The position numbers and the translations under genes are program-made. This document shows, piece after piece, positions 14,440-22,928 of a stretch of 42,591 nt of DNA. A model generated the notes under the pieces. That model searched no databases and had not been told where the DNA came from. It saw only the letters and a list, made by a program, of their open reading frames with translations. How positions within the stretch are numbered: position 1 is the stretch's first letter; each line of letters opens with the position of its first letter. The DNA comes from a virus: positions 1-42,591 of the IMG/VR virus record IMGVR_UViG_3300021197_000293; one strand, written 5' to 3'.

Positions 14440-16923
14440 ATGCAAGTAATCTACCACCCCGAAAGCGATAGCTATTACCCTGGTAAGTTTTCCGAGCCAG
14501 ACGCCGCCCAGGGGTGCGTAGTTGTCGACCCGTCGAGCATTCCAGCTTATACCCGTTTACCTTCGGGCTGCGGGTTTTCTACCGTACTCCCGGATATGGA
14601 CTTCGAGACCTATAGCGAAGCCGGCTACTACTTCGACGAAACCGCTAAGAAGTGGAAGTCGATAACGAAGTCGCCGCCGCATGGTATCGGAGCCGTAGGC
14701 GCTGCAGCATACGCCGAACACCCTTCGACCGAAGTATTAAGCCTGGCGTACAACCTTAAGGACGGTTTAGGCGCTAGATTGTGGCTTCCAGGAATGCCGC
14801 CCCCTACCGAACTATTCGACCATATCGCCGCCGGTGGTTTACTCGAAGCCTGGAATAGTGCCTTTGAGTGGCATATCTGGGAAAACGTCTGTAAGCGTAT
14901 GGGCTGGCCCCCGTTGCCTTATTGGCAATTACGCGACGCCATGGCTAAGTCTCGCGCCTTCTCGTTACCTGGCGCACTGGGTAAAGCCGCTAAGGTCCTG
15001 GAAGTTACCGACCAGAAAATCGACGACGGTAAACGCCTCCTTAATAAATTTAGTAAGCCACGTAACCCGACGAAGAAGGACGACCGCCGACGTATTCGAC
15101 CGGAGGAAGACCACGAAGACGGGGCTAAGTTGTACGATTACAACCTTGGCGATATTAAATCGGAGTCGGCCGTCTCTGCAGTAATACCGGACCTAAGTAG
15201 CGACGAGTTAGAATTATGGCTCTTAGACCAGTGTATTAACCTTCGCGGCGTACATATCGACGGCGACGCCCTTAGTAATTGCCTGGCGATAGTAGAACAG
15301 GCTAACAAAATGTATACAGCCGAATTAGTGGCACTTACTAACGGAACCGTTAAAGGCGCCGGCGAGATAGCGAAGATAACCGGCTGGTTAGGCGCTAACG
15401 GCGTCCACATGGCAAGCTTAGACGCGGATAGCGTGGCCGGGAAATTAAAGAAGTTTAAATTAGCGGATAGGCTAGCCGGGGAAATTATAAGGCCCGACGA
15501 CCAACGTACCTTAGAGGTTCTAGCCTCTGAAAACGAAGTCCACCCGGTAGATATACTATCCGCTGCCGAACTCGCGGCGCTGCCGAACGCCAAGCAAGCC
15601 CGGAGGGTCCTACAGATACGCGCGTCCCTAGGCGCTGCCAGTGTTAAAAAATTGTTCGCTATCGACCGCCGACGTTCTAACGACGGTAGACTCCGCGACC
15701 TTTTCGCTTTCTGCGGTGCTGACCGTACAGGCCGTTTCGCTGGCCGTGGACCCCAGCCGCAAAACTTACCGAATAGTGGCCCCGCGGTTAGACGTTGCGA
15801 CCCGGTTAGCGGCTGCGGTAAACATTACGGCCCCCACCTGGATAACTGCCCCTGGTGCCAGACCCCAGAATCATTTAGCGAGCCCGCCGAGTGGTGTATC
15901 GAGGCCGTAGAAGACGCGCTCCTGGTGATTGCCTCGCGTAAACTCCAATGGGTCGAACATTACTTCGGCGACGCTGTAGCGGCTGTTTCTGGCTGCCTCC
16001 GTGGATTATTTAGCGCGGCGCCCGGTTGCGACTTCCTCTGTTCGGATTACTCCGCTATCGAAGCCGTGGTCTTAGCAATGCTAGCCGGCGAACAATGGCG
16101 TATCGATGTATTCCGGACCCATGGCAAAATATACGAAATGTCCGCCGCTAAAATATCCGGTATCCCTTTCGAGGAAATGATGGCTAACGCCGGGTATACG
16201 GACTTAAACGCCCCTAAGTGGTGGGAGGGAAAACAGACCGGAGAACACCACCCGCTAAGGAAGAAAATAGGCAAGGTCGCCGAATTAGCTTCGGGCTACC
16301 AGGGCGGGTACGGGGCCTGGTTAGCATTCGGAGCGGATAAGCACCTCGGCGAAGCGGAGATTAAAGAGTCGATAAAAGCCTGGCGCCAGGCGTCGCCCGC
16401 TATCGTTAAGTTCTGGTACGGGCTGGAAGACGCGGCCGTCGCTGCAGTACAAAACCCGGGCCACTGTTACACGTATAACGGCATTACGTACGGCGTTAAA
16501 GACGACGTCCTCTACTGCCAATTACTTAGCGGCCGTAAGTTATCTTACCACCAGCCGAGATTACACCCGGACGTAACGCCCTGGGGTAAACAGGTCCTTA
16601 AACTTACGTATATGGGCTGGAACTCCGACTATAAAAAAGGTCCTACGGGCTGGATGCGATTAGATACGTACGGCGGGAAACTCTGCGAAAACACCGTCCA
16701 GGCGACGGCGCGCGATATCCTTACGTATGCCCTTAAGAACGTCGAACGCGCGGGCTATGCTGTCGCCTTGCACGTACACGACGAAATAGTTAGCGAAGTC
16801 CTGGAAGGTACCGGGTCGGTAGAAGAATTCGAGCGCATTATGGCAACTATGCCGCCATGGGCCGAAGGCTGGCCGATACGTGCCGCTGGTGGCTGGCGCG
16901 GTAAACGATATAGGAAGGATTAA
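14440..16923 (+). CDS. Family A DNA polymerase with 3'-5' exonuclease domain
   Basis: 827 residues. Exo I is DFETYSE near 54-60. The polymerase shows TGRFAGRGPQPQNLP, motif A DYSAIEAVVLAMLAGE near 533, motif B RKKIGKVAELASGYQGG near 606, and motif C HVHDEIV near 775. A cysteine cluster (CDPVSGCG...CPWC, about 452-474) is inserted before motif A, probably a zinc site. Aligned to E. coli Pol I, the residue at the Phe762 place appears to be Leu. It replicates the phage genome. GAGGGG lies seven bases before the ATG. Confidence 0.92.
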   Translation: MQVIYHPESDSYYPGKFSEPDAAQGCVVVDPSSIPAYTRLPSGCGFSTVLPDMDFETYSEAGYYFDETAKKWKSITKSPPHGIGAVGAAAYAEHPSTEVLSLAYNLKDGLGARLWLPGMPPPTELFDHIAAGGLLEAWNSAFEWHIWENVCKRMGWPPLPYWQLRDAMAKSRAFSLPGALGKAAKVLEVTDQKIDDGKRLLNKFSKPRNPTKKDDRRRIRPEEDHEDGAKLYDYNLGDIKSESAVSAVIPDLSSDELELWLLDQCINLRGVHIDGDALSNCLAIVEQANKMYTAELVALTNGTVKGAGEIAKITGWLGANGVHMASLDADSVAGKLKKFKLADRLAGEIIRPDDQRTLEVLASENEVHPVDILSAAELAALPNAKQARRVLQIRASLGAASVKKLFAIDRRRSNDGRLRDLFAFCGADRTGRFAGRGPQPQNLPNSGPAVRRCDPVSGCGKHYGPHLDNCPWCQTPESFSEPAEWCIEAVEDALLVIASRKLQWVEHYFGDAVAAVSGCLRGLFSAAPGCDFLCSDYSAIEAVVLAMLAGEQWRIDVFRTHGKIYEMSAAKISGIPFEEMMANAGYTDLNAPKWWEGKQTGEHHPLRKKIGKVAELASGYQGGYGAWLAFGADKHLGEAEIKESIKAWRQASPAIVKFWYGLEDAAVAAVQNPGHCYTYNGITYGVKDDVLYCQLLSGRKLSYHQPRLHPDVTPWGKQVLKLTYMGWNSDYKKGPTGWMRLDTYGGKLCENTVQATARDILTYALKNVERAGYAVALHVHDEIVSEVLEGTGSVEEFERIMATMPPWAEGWPIRAAGGWRGKRYRKD

Positions 16924-16929
16924 TTATTT

Positions 16930-17145
16930 ATGCAACTACTACCAGGCGACGTTATTAAATTGGGCTGGAATGGCGCTAAACACCTGGGCGACGAAACAGT
17001 CGCCTACGAACAGGTAAGAGTAGAAGCGGCCGGCGCCGATTGGGTAGTCGTACGTACGGAACGAGGCGAAGCACTGGCGGCCACATTCGCGCCTTATGCT
17101 CCGTTAATAAGTCATTCAACGATAATTAAGGTACTTAAAGAATGA
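16930..17145 (+). CDS. Small protein (71 aa), unknown
   Basis: Follows the polymerase gene by six bases and overlaps the next ATG (ATGA). It looks like a small beta-barrel: LLPGDVIKLGWNG, then YEQVRVEAAGADWVVVRTER. Several alternating hydrophobic strands suggest an SH3-like fold. No family is recognised. Confidence 0.65.
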   Translation: MQLLPGDVIKLGWNGAKHLGDETVAYEQVRVEAAGADWVVVRTERGEALAATFAPYAPLISHSTIIKVLKE

Positions 17146-17564
17146 GAACTTTAGACGAAATTACTACGGCGGTACGACGCGCCGAGCCCGTTACGACCGA
17201 GGAATTAACCCTCGCTATTTGTGCGTACGACGTGCTTCTCTCGAAGTTGAAAGTAGAGGATAACCCGACGCAATTACAAGAATATTTCGTCGCTGGCGAT
17301 AACGACCCGGCGGCGTATATAGGGCCAGCAAACGACCCCAGGAACGCGGAGTCGGTACACTGGCATAAAACCATGATAGGCGCCGTTAAACCGTGGAATT
17401 GCTCCGCCTGCGGCACCGGTATCCTGGTAGAAAACGACTACGAGCCGGAAGGCTGCTGTAGTGGGCGCGAATGCGGCTGTATGGGTCGGGAAATTAACCC
17501 GGTGTTCTGTACGGACTGCGAAAACAAATTATTTAAACCTAACCAAAAGGAAACCAGCGAATGA
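17142..17564 (+). CDS. Cys-rich zinc-finger protein (140 aa), unknown
   Basis: The N-terminal half is helical and acidic. The C-terminal half has CSACGTG, then a dense cluster CCSGRECGCMG and FCTDCENK, enough for two zinc sites. It lies between the polymerase and thyX with ATGA-type overlaps on both sides. It may bind nucleic acid or a replication partner. Confidence 0.7.
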   Translation: MRTLDEITTAVRRAEPVTTEELTLAICAYDVLLSKLKVEDNPTQLQEYFVAGDNDPAAYIGPANDPRNAESVHWHKTMIGAVKPWNCSACGTGILVENDYEPEGCCSGRECGCMGREINPVFCTDCENKLFKPNQKETSE

Positions 17565-18274
17565 TTAAACTATTAGACCACGGGTTCGTAAGGCTCGTAG
17601 ATTCCATGGGGAGCGACCTTTCTATCGCTCGTAATGCTCGCGTCTCATACGACGCGGACTGGCGCGCCGGGGAAGATACCGGGAGCGATACCAGGTTAAT
17701 AAACTACCTCTATAATAACGGCCATAATACGCCGTTCGAGGCGGTTACTTTTACCTTCGACGTTAAGGCGCCTATTTTCGTCTTCCGTCAATGGCACCGC
17801 CACCGTACGCAATCGTTTAACGAACTAAGCGCCAGGTATCGAGAACTACCCGAAGAATTTTATATCCCGGAAGCGCACCTCGTAGGCGTCCAGAATGCGG
17901 ATAATAAACAAATGCGCGACCCTTTAACGCCGGAAGAATTCGAAGCGCTGCCAGAAGACCAGCGTAACCATACTAATTCTATGCTTATCGGTATGCGTAA
18001 CCAGAATAAAAACGCCTTCCGCCTGTATAAGCAGTTTATCGCCGAGGGCGTACCGCGAGAACTGGCCCGCTCCGTACTCCCAGTATCAACTTATAGCCAC
18101 ATGTTCGCTACTGTGAATTTACATAATTTATTTAGGTTCCTGGCGGAGCGCTTGCACCCCCACGCCCAGTACGAAATAAGAGTATACGCCGAAGCTATGC
18201 TCGAATTAATAGAGCCCGTCGTCCCGGTGGCGGTCGCGGCATTCCGTAAACGCTACGAAACCGAAGGGTACTAA
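17561..18274 (+). CDS. thyX: Flavin-dependent thymidylate synthase ThyX
   Basis: 237 residues. The ThyX signature RHRTQSFNELSARY covers residues 80-93 (RHR-x7-S with Ser90). NTPFEAVTFTF and the C-terminal EIRVYAEAMLELIEP segment also fit. It uses FAD, NADPH and methylene-tetrahydrofolate to turn dUMP into dTMP. dUMP would come from the deaminase at 7005-7322 and dTMP would go to the dNMP kinase. The length is normal for the family. Confidence 0.93.
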   Translation: MIKLLDHGFVRLVDSMGSDLSIARNARVSYDADWRAGEDTGSDTRLINYLYNNGHNTPFEAVTFTFDVKAPIFVFRQWHRHRTQSFNELSARYRELPEEFYIPEAHLVGVQNADNKQMRDPLTPEEFEALPEDQRNHTNSMLIGMRNQNKNAFRLYKQFIAEGVPRELARSVLPVSTYSHMFATVNLHNLFRFLAERLHPHAQYEIRVYAEAMLELIEPVVPVAVAAFRKRYETEGY

Positions 18275-18275
18275 A

Positions 18276-18458
18276 ATGGCTAAAGTAGATTTAGATAGAC
18301 TTAAAACAGCGGTCGAAACCGGGGAAGAGAAATTCTACCACGGGGATATACGCGAGGGTATGCTCGAAGCATTGGAAGAACTGGCCGAAGCCAGGGAACA
18401 ATTAGACGAAATTAAGGACGTTTTGGGGTTAACTACGCCGGTCGTAAGTGCTGGTTAG
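18276..18458 (+). CDS. Small acidic helical protein (60 aa), unknown
   Basis: Starts one base after the thyX stop. It is mostly helical and acidic (EEKFYHGDIREGMLEALEEL and AREQLDEIKDVLGL), possibly a coiled coil. It is the last gene of the rightward operon and its stop overlaps that of the converging lysis gene by four bases. No family is recognised. Confidence 0.7.
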   Translation: MAKVDLDRLKTAVETGEEKFYHGDIREGMLEALEELAEAREQLDEIKDVLGLTTPVVSAG

Positions 18459-18775
18459 GCTTCGACGTCTTCTTTACGATTAGCCGGGAGACCGGCTTCT
18501 TTTCTGCGGTGCGCTGCTTCTATACGCTCCGCTTCTTTTTCCTTCAATACTAATATTTCTAACTGGGTTTTCTCGTACTCGATACGACCTTTACGCCAGT
18601 GGGTGTATATCAGCACCGAACTAAGCACAATACCGACAAGCGTAGCCAGCTTACCGATATCATTAGGTATTAAATCAAGGAATGTTCCTAGGCCCGTCCC
18701 CGTCGTTAGAGTCGACACGGCCGACGCTACTTTCGGATTCTGCGCTAACTCGGCTAGCCCTTCTTTGGCGCTCAT
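18455..18775 (-). CDS. HP1-type holin-like membrane protein
   Basis: 106 residues: a Gly/Thr-rich N-terminal part (TLTTGTGLGTFLDLIP), a membrane helix LATLVGIVLSSVLIY (about 43-60), then a charged coiled coil (KTQLEILVLKEKEAERIEAA). The plan fits short phage holins of the HP1/K139 type, which open the inner membrane at lysis. An inner-membrane spanin is less likely, because the helix is not N-terminal. The ATG overlaps the preceding TGA. It ends the leftward late block. Confidence 0.55.
   Translation of the reverse strand: MSAKEGLAELAQNPKVASAVSTLTTGTGLGTFLDLIPNDIGKLATLVGIVLSSVLIYTHWRKGRIEYEKTQLEILVLKEKEAERIEAAHRRKEAGLPANRKEDVEA
18482..18505 (+). terminator. Plus-strand terminator inside the converging gene
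   Basis: AGCCGG-GAGA-CCGGCT hairpin (18482-18497) followed by TCTTTTCT. It lies 24 bases after the last plus-strand stop and within the coding sequence of the minus-strand holin-like gene, so it can stop rightward transcripts from entering the late block. Confidence 0.65.
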
Positions 18776-18869
18776 ACTTTGCCACCGTGTTTATAACTAT
18801 GGTTAAGCCATGAATGACGATTGAAGCGAAAGCAAGTAGCCCAGCTATCCAGTGTATAACCTCCCACAT
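18675..18869 (-). CDS. Possible nested small membrane protein (64 aa)
   Basis: An ORF in a different frame overlaps the ends of two neighbouring genes. It has AGGA nine bases before the ATG at 18869 and an N-terminal membrane helix (WIAGLLAFASIVIHGLTIVI), then a polar tail. Nested lysis proteins (antiholin, outer spanin) are common at such places. Its polar tail may just reflect the other frame, so confidence is low. Confidence 0.35.
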   Translation of the reverse strand: MWEVIHWIAGLLAFASIVIHGLTIVINTVAKYERQRRASRVSAESESSVGRVDSNDGDGPRNIP

Positions 18870-19251
18870 CTAGCCCATTCCTATTTATTAGTGTTATTAG
18901 CGTCCATACGTAAATTAGGGCGAAGGCCGCGTCGTAAGCTAAAGGAGGGTAATAGAAAAACCATAGTACCCAGCCCGCCAGGTTTGCAAATATCGAAACG
19001 ATACAAATTCTATGCAGGCTTAGGACCATTTTAGGGACCGGGTTTATTCCGCTGGTAATAATTATAATAGCCAGGTCGAAAAGTGCCGCGCTTCCGTAAT
19101 ACTGTAAGCCGTCGTAAGAGGATAATAGTAATTCATGTAATAGCGTAATGCCGATAAAGATAACGGCCGCAAAAAATCGCGGCGCGTTCGGTTGAAGAAA
19201 CGCGACGATAAGAACCGCATAAATTAATAGCGTTATCGCCTCGTAAATCAT
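18772..19251 (-). CDS. Multi-pass membrane protein (159 aa), unknown
   Basis: Four or five hydrophobic segments are visible (AITLLIYAVLIVAFL, FFAAVIFIGITLL, ALFDLAIIIITS, CIVSIFANLAGWVLWFF, AFALIYVWTLITLI), ending in a basic tail. It is coupled on both sides through ATGA overlaps. Its place in the lysis cassette suggests a role in lysis or in changing the host envelope; no family is recognised. Confidence 0.7.
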   Translation of the reverse strand: MIYEAITLLIYAVLIVAFLQPNAPRFFAAVIFIGITLLHELLLSSYDGLQYYGSAALFDLAIIIITSGINPVPKMVLSLHRICIVSIFANLAGWVLWFFYYPPLAYDAAFALIYVWTLITLINRNGLDVGGYTLDSWATCFRFNRHSWLNHSYKHGGKV

Positions 19252-19352
19252 TTAACTGGTACTGCCGCTTGCTGCTTAACTGGCGCGTCGGTACGTTGCT
19301 TACCGCGCCCGCCTACAGTTTGGGCCGGTTCCTGCTTCTTCGTTTTCTTCAT
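19248..19352 (-). CDS. Very small basic protein (34 aa), unknown
   Basis: Starts at the ATG at 19352 with GGAG eight to nine bases upstream and ends in a TGA overlapping the next ATG. It is MKKTKKQEPAQTVGGRGKQR plus a Pro/Gln-rich end, disordered and strongly basic. No family is recognised; the coupled junction supports it. Confidence 0.55.
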   Translation of the reverse strand: MKKTKKQEPAQTVGGRGKQRTDAPVKQQAAVPVK

Positions 19353-19356
19353 GTGA

Positions 19357-19932
19357 TTATCTCCGCTTAATAATGCTTGACAATATACCAGCAATTCCGG
19401 CCGGAGTCGACGAACCGTTCGCGGCGTCTAACTTATTTTTATGTTCTTGTTTCAAAACGCCAAAGTACGCCCATAGTAAAGTTACTAGCGGGCCGATAAC
19501 GGCTAATATAAATTGCCAGCCGTCCATAACTGCAGTAACGAGGGTTTCGTCGGCAATTAAGACGCCATACGCCCACACTGAGATAGCAACGGTAACGACG
19601 AAGGCGACCACATGGAACGAGCCCTTAGCGATATAGGGGCGCGTACTGTGCGGGTTCTTGGCGTCGCTTTCCAGCATTACCCGGACCGTAGAATTACTTT
19701 CCTTAATCTGGGTAATGCTAACGTCGAATTCTTTTTCCATTACGGACGCTTGTTGTTCTGGCGGCAACTTAGCGATAGCGTTATTAACGTCGTCGCCCGT
19801 TGCGCCTGCAGGGAGTTTTTTATCGTCCGGGAGCAATTCATTAACGGCGCCAACAATTAGCGAGCCGGTACCAGGTAAAGCGACTTGTAACGCCGCGCTA
19901 CCTACTGTTTTTACAATATCCCCTAGTTTCAT
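19357..19932 (-). CDS. Three-helix holin (Holin_3TM-like)
   Basis: 191 residues. An amphipathic N-terminus (VKTVGSAALQVALPGTGSLI), a charged middle with RVMLESDAKNPHSTRPYIAK, and two strong membrane helices (FHVVAFVVTVAISVWAYGVL and FILAVIGPLVTLLWAYFGVL) follow the pattern of the 3TM holins of phages and gene transfer agents. It would form the lesion that releases the endolysin encoded directly upstream. The ATG overlaps the endolysin stop. Confidence 0.7.
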   Translation of the reverse strand: MKLGDIVKTVGSAALQVALPGTGSLIVGAVNELLPDDKKLPAGATGDDVNNAIAKLPPEQQASVMEKEFDVSITQIKESNSTVRVMLESDAKNPHSTRPYIAKGSFHVVAFVVTVAISVWAYGVLIADETLVTAVMDGWQFILAVIGPLVTLLWAYFGVLKQEHKNKLDAANGSSTPAGIAGILSSIIKRR

Positions 19933-20459
19933 AGTGTCACCCTATTTTTAAACCAGCCGTAGACGAACCGTTCGTCCTTCTCGCGCCGTTCTGCCAGGTC
20001 GATATAGTAGGCGCCCTGTAGGCAATTTAACGCCCTGGAAAGCACCAACTCGTTACGCTCGGCCAGGTAACCACGGAGGGCGGAAACTGTAGCCGGGCCG
20101 ATTGCGCCGTCGACTGCCAGGTCCGGGTATAACTTCGCCTGGTTGTTAAGAGAATTTAACGCCCGCTGCAGGAATTTACCCGCTCGCTTAGGCCCCATAT
20201 TTACCGACGTGTCGACTACTTCTTCCGCTACGTGTTCGGATAGTTTAACCAGGTCGTCGCCTTTTACAGCGTCCCAGTATTTAGCCGAATAGATATCGAA
20301 AGCAACACTACGCGGTAAATCCCGCATAGCGCCGTTATAGCCGTTAGCGCGGGCCACTGCGACGGTAACACCGAAGTTAGTTTCCCCGCCGCTATCGCTC
20401 GGGTCGTTAACGTACCCGCCTTCGACCTTGATAATTCCGTTAATTATGCGATTCTTCAT
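19929..20459 (-). CDS. Endolysin, glycoside hydrolase family 108 (N-acetylmuramidase)
   Basis: 176 residues. The N-terminal VEGGYVNDPSDSGGETNFGV has the family-108 EGGY motif with catalytic Glu13. The C-terminal half (DGAIGPATVSALRGYLAERN) is the predicted peptidoglycan-binding domain of this family. It cuts the glycan backbone. No signal peptide is seen, so it needs a holin. Its ATG overlaps the tailspike TAA (TAATG). Confidence 0.9.
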   Translation of the reverse strand: MKNRIINGIIKVEGGYVNDPSDSGGETNFGVTVAVARANGYNGAMRDLPRSVAFDIYSAKYWDAVKGDDLVKLSEHVAEEVVDTSVNMGPKRAGKFLQRALNSLNNQAKLYPDLAVDGAIGPATVSALRGYLAERNELVLSRALNCLQGAYYIDLAERREKDERFVYGWFKNRVTL

Positions 20460-22111
20460 TACGAGGCTACCACTAGCGTTCCGTTAGTGCCAATTTCTAG
20501 CCACTGGGTACCGTCATCTATCCAGAAGGGTGTCGCCCCGACTGCTGGCGCGCGGTTCCACATTATGCGGCGCGCGACTCCTGCTGTGGGTAGGTTGGCG
20601 AAGTTATTCGAGTAACCTGCTTGGTCGCATTTATTGTAATACTTGTCATAATTACCGAGGGTATCAACTTCGTCTAAATCGACACACGCCCTAATTTCTG
20701 CGAGGCTACTACCCCTTACCATTTTCAGTGTACCAGTAGTCGACGCCTCCTGTATGTTTCGCACCCGACCTATGTCTGAGAATTCTGTCGAACCACTGAA
20801 TTGGACAATATAACCAGTATTACCGACACCCATGTCATAGCTACCAACTTTCGACAGTATATCACCGCCAGAGACACTACCACCCGTAAATGACACCATA
20901 GACGACAGGTCACTAACCATTTTACAAGATTCCATCGTAATCAAATCGTATCGGAGGTGTTGACAATCGACTGTCACTAACCCTTGTCCGTCACTCATTT
21001 GGTCTATTCCAAAATTAATCAGAACAACATCTGAAATGTCCCCTAGAAACAAACCTTTCATCTGGGTAGAGCCAATACCAAAGAACCCGCGGGCATGGCA
21101 CCCGATAAAGGTATTAGTAGTGCTACCGGTATTGCAGTCTAGATGCGCTTGCCAATCCCAACAATCGTTCCACCTAACATTCGAGAAGGTACAACCCCAC
21201 ACCGGACCGAATGTCGGCTTGGACACCATGCCACGGTATGCGTTTTTAACTACGACGTTTGTCATATTATTTTTAGAGTATTGAAGTGCGCCTGTTGACG
21301 CCAGTAGCAGCCCTTCGCGTGTTGGTGTGTTTGTACTGACACCATACCTAACTATAAAGTCCCGGTGGTAGAGGTTTGAACCGGTAAGCTGCAATATGCT
21401 GTTAGTGCTATTAGAAAACAGTATTGAGCCCCTTCCCTCCAGATTACCATTATTAAGTACGACTAGGTTTGACGTGTAATAAGTATATGCTGTTTCTAAA
21501 TCCCATGTACCATGTACTTTAGGGTCGGCTGCGTTAATATCTTCGACAAAAGACGCACTGGCCTGCAACGGTATAAAGTCGTCCGTAGCTCCGTCCGCTG
21601 CGGCGCCCCAACGTAAAGGGGAATAGATTTTATCCAGAAACAGTGCCTTGGCTTGCAGCCCCGACCCCGCTAAATCAATATACGCGCCGCCGTCGTCTGT
21701 TCCCGATGCCGCCGCCACGATTTCGTAAGTATTGCCGCCTTTAGGTCGACCACTAGCAGTTGCGGCCCACCCACCGATATAGCCACGTGTATGCACGATA
21801 TCGCCTTCTTTTATGCGGGTGTCGGCGTCGAGCGCCGCCACAGAGTCGAAAGGTTTACCAATTAGCGCATAGATTGCGTCTACGTATTGCGAATTCGACG
21901 CTGTATCAGGGCTACCGCTTGGCACTATATTTGCATTAGATAGTAGCGCTTGTTGGAAACCAAAAATATCGTTTATTTCCGCTGCTACCCGTGGCGTCCC
22001 TGTTAAATCACCGGGCGCCGCATCATTCCGGGCAGAACCATATAGGTAGTTTGCGTCCGGGGCTGTTGTTTGCCCGTTATACCCAGGCAATGTTGAGGGG
22101 TTGTTAGCCAT
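20459..22111 (-). CDS. Tailspike / tail fibre with predicted beta-helix
   Basis: 550 residues. The first ~170 residues look like a virion-attachment and linker region. GAAADGATDDFIPLQAS (about 168-185) is the usual beta-helix entry of pectate-lyase-like spikes. A long stretch of short strands with Asn and Gly turns follows, then a C-terminal ATPFWIDDGTQWLEIG segment. It should bind, and perhaps degrade, host surface glycans. The part from about 20680 to 21550 is more AT-rich and uses other codons than its neighbours, as expected for a swapped receptor-binding module. No chaperone gene follows. Confidence 0.8.
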   Translation of the reverse strand: MANNPSTLPGYNGQTTAPDANYLYGSARNDAAPGDLTGTPRVAAEINDIFGFQQALLSNANIVPSGSPDTASNSQYVDAIYALIGKPFDSVAALDADTRIKEGDIVHTRGYIGGWAATASGRPKGGNTYEIVAAASGTDDGGAYIDLAGSGLQAKALFLDKIYSPLRWGAAADGATDDFIPLQASASFVEDINAADPKVHGTWDLETAYTYYTSNLVVLNNGNLEGRGSILFSNSTNSILQLTGSNLYHRDFIVRYGVSTNTPTREGLLLASTGALQYSKNNMTNVVVKNAYRGMVSKPTFGPVWGCTFSNVRWNDCWDWQAHLDCNTGSTTNTFIGCHARGFFGIGSTQMKGLFLGDISDVVLINFGIDQMSDGQGLVTVDCQHLRYDLITMESCKMVSDLSSMVSFTGGSVSGGDILSKVGSYDMGVGNTGYIVQFSGSTEFSDIGRVRNIQEASTTGTLKMVRGSSLAEIRACVDLDEVDTLGNYDKYYNKCDQAGYSNNFANLPTAGVARRIMWNRAPAVGATPFWIDDGTQWLEIGTNGTLVVAS

Positions 22112-22112
22112 T

Positions 22113-22928
22113 TTAATTATACTCCACTATGATGCCTAGCCACTGTTGGGTAGGGCAAATTTTTAAACAAAGCGCCTCGAATTCATTCTTCCGTTGCGTA
22201 TTAATCTGTGCGGCCTCGCCGAAAACCTCACCCCCAATATACAGGAAGTAGGGCCACTTAAGCGGGTCTAAAGGTATAAAATAACGTTTCTCTACGTCGT
22301 GATATAGCTCAAAAGACCCACAAGTCGCCGCCGGGTTACCACAAGTCGCCGCCGGGTTACCACTAGTTATCTGGTATTTAGGTGCTGTTTGCTGCAGCTT
22401 ATTAACTAACGGGTATCCTACTGGCTCGGTGGAGGACCCACAAGTCGCCGCCGGGTTACCACAAGTCGCCGCCGGGTTACCACAAGTAATCGTTAACCCT
22501 GAGACTATATTATCATTTCTAAGGACTGTAAAAGGGTTACGGGGTGTTACGCATTGCTTAACACCTGGCGCGGGCTCTGTACCCGGGACCCACCACTCAT
22601 GAATATAAACGTCGAATCCGTTAGCCTGTAGCGTATCCTGGATATACCTAGGGTCCTGACCCCCTAGCGCTTTCCATGTGGCGTCTAGTCTCTCGCGCCT
22701 GCCTTGCTCAGTAAGACCCGTATCTCTTAACCCGAACTGGTCTTCCCACTTATCTAACTCCCTGGTAGTTTCTGGGAATACGTCGAGCCAGATACCATCG
22801 AAAAAGGTTTTAATATCCGACCCTATGCCCGAAAGCCCTTCGAAAAACTGTCGGAGTTTTTTATCTACCGTTATTCGCCAGGCGCGAGCGTTCGGTAATA
22901 AATGCTTGAATATCCGTAAGAACATCAT
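22113..22928 (-). CDS. Mu gp48-like baseplate/tail protein (DUF2313) with Cys repeat insert
   Basis: 271 residues. The first ~110 residues (LLPNARAWRIT, FPETTRELDKWEDQFGL, RRERLDATW) fit the DUF2313/Mu gp48 family, which joins baseplate wedge to fibre. An insert (about 148-205) carries CGNPAAT heptads in two blocks, then a C-terminal QQWLGIIVEY. It is longer than Mu gp48 because of the insert. It lies between the gp47-like gene and the tailspike, in the usual Mu order. Confidence 0.85.
   Translation of the reverse strand: MMFLRIFKHLLPNARAWRITVDKKLRQFFEGLSGIGSDIKTFFDGIWLDVFPETTRELDKWEDQFGLRDTGLTEQGRRERLDATWKALGGQDPRYIQDTLQANGFDVYIHEWWVPGTEPAPGVKQCVTPRNPFTVLRNDNIVSGLTITCGNPAATCGNPAATCGSSTEPVGYPLVNKLQQTAPKYQITSGNPAATCGNPAATCGSFELYHDVEKRYFIPLDPLKWPYFLYIGGEVFGEAAQINTQRKNEFEALCLKICPTQQWLGIIVEYN
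22315..22483 (-). repeat. Two identical 49-base blocks of 21-base repeats in the gp48-like gene
   Basis: Blocks at 22315-22363 and 22435-22483 are identical and 120 bases apart. Each holds two copies of a 21-base unit encoding CGNPAAT. A further partial unit follows the second block. Four near-perfect copies of a Cys-bearing heptad result. Confidence 0.85.

Noticed and set aside
22315-22483. Possible CRISPR array
   Set aside because: Units are 21-base tandem codon repeats in frame within a tail gene, with no spacer/repeat pattern.
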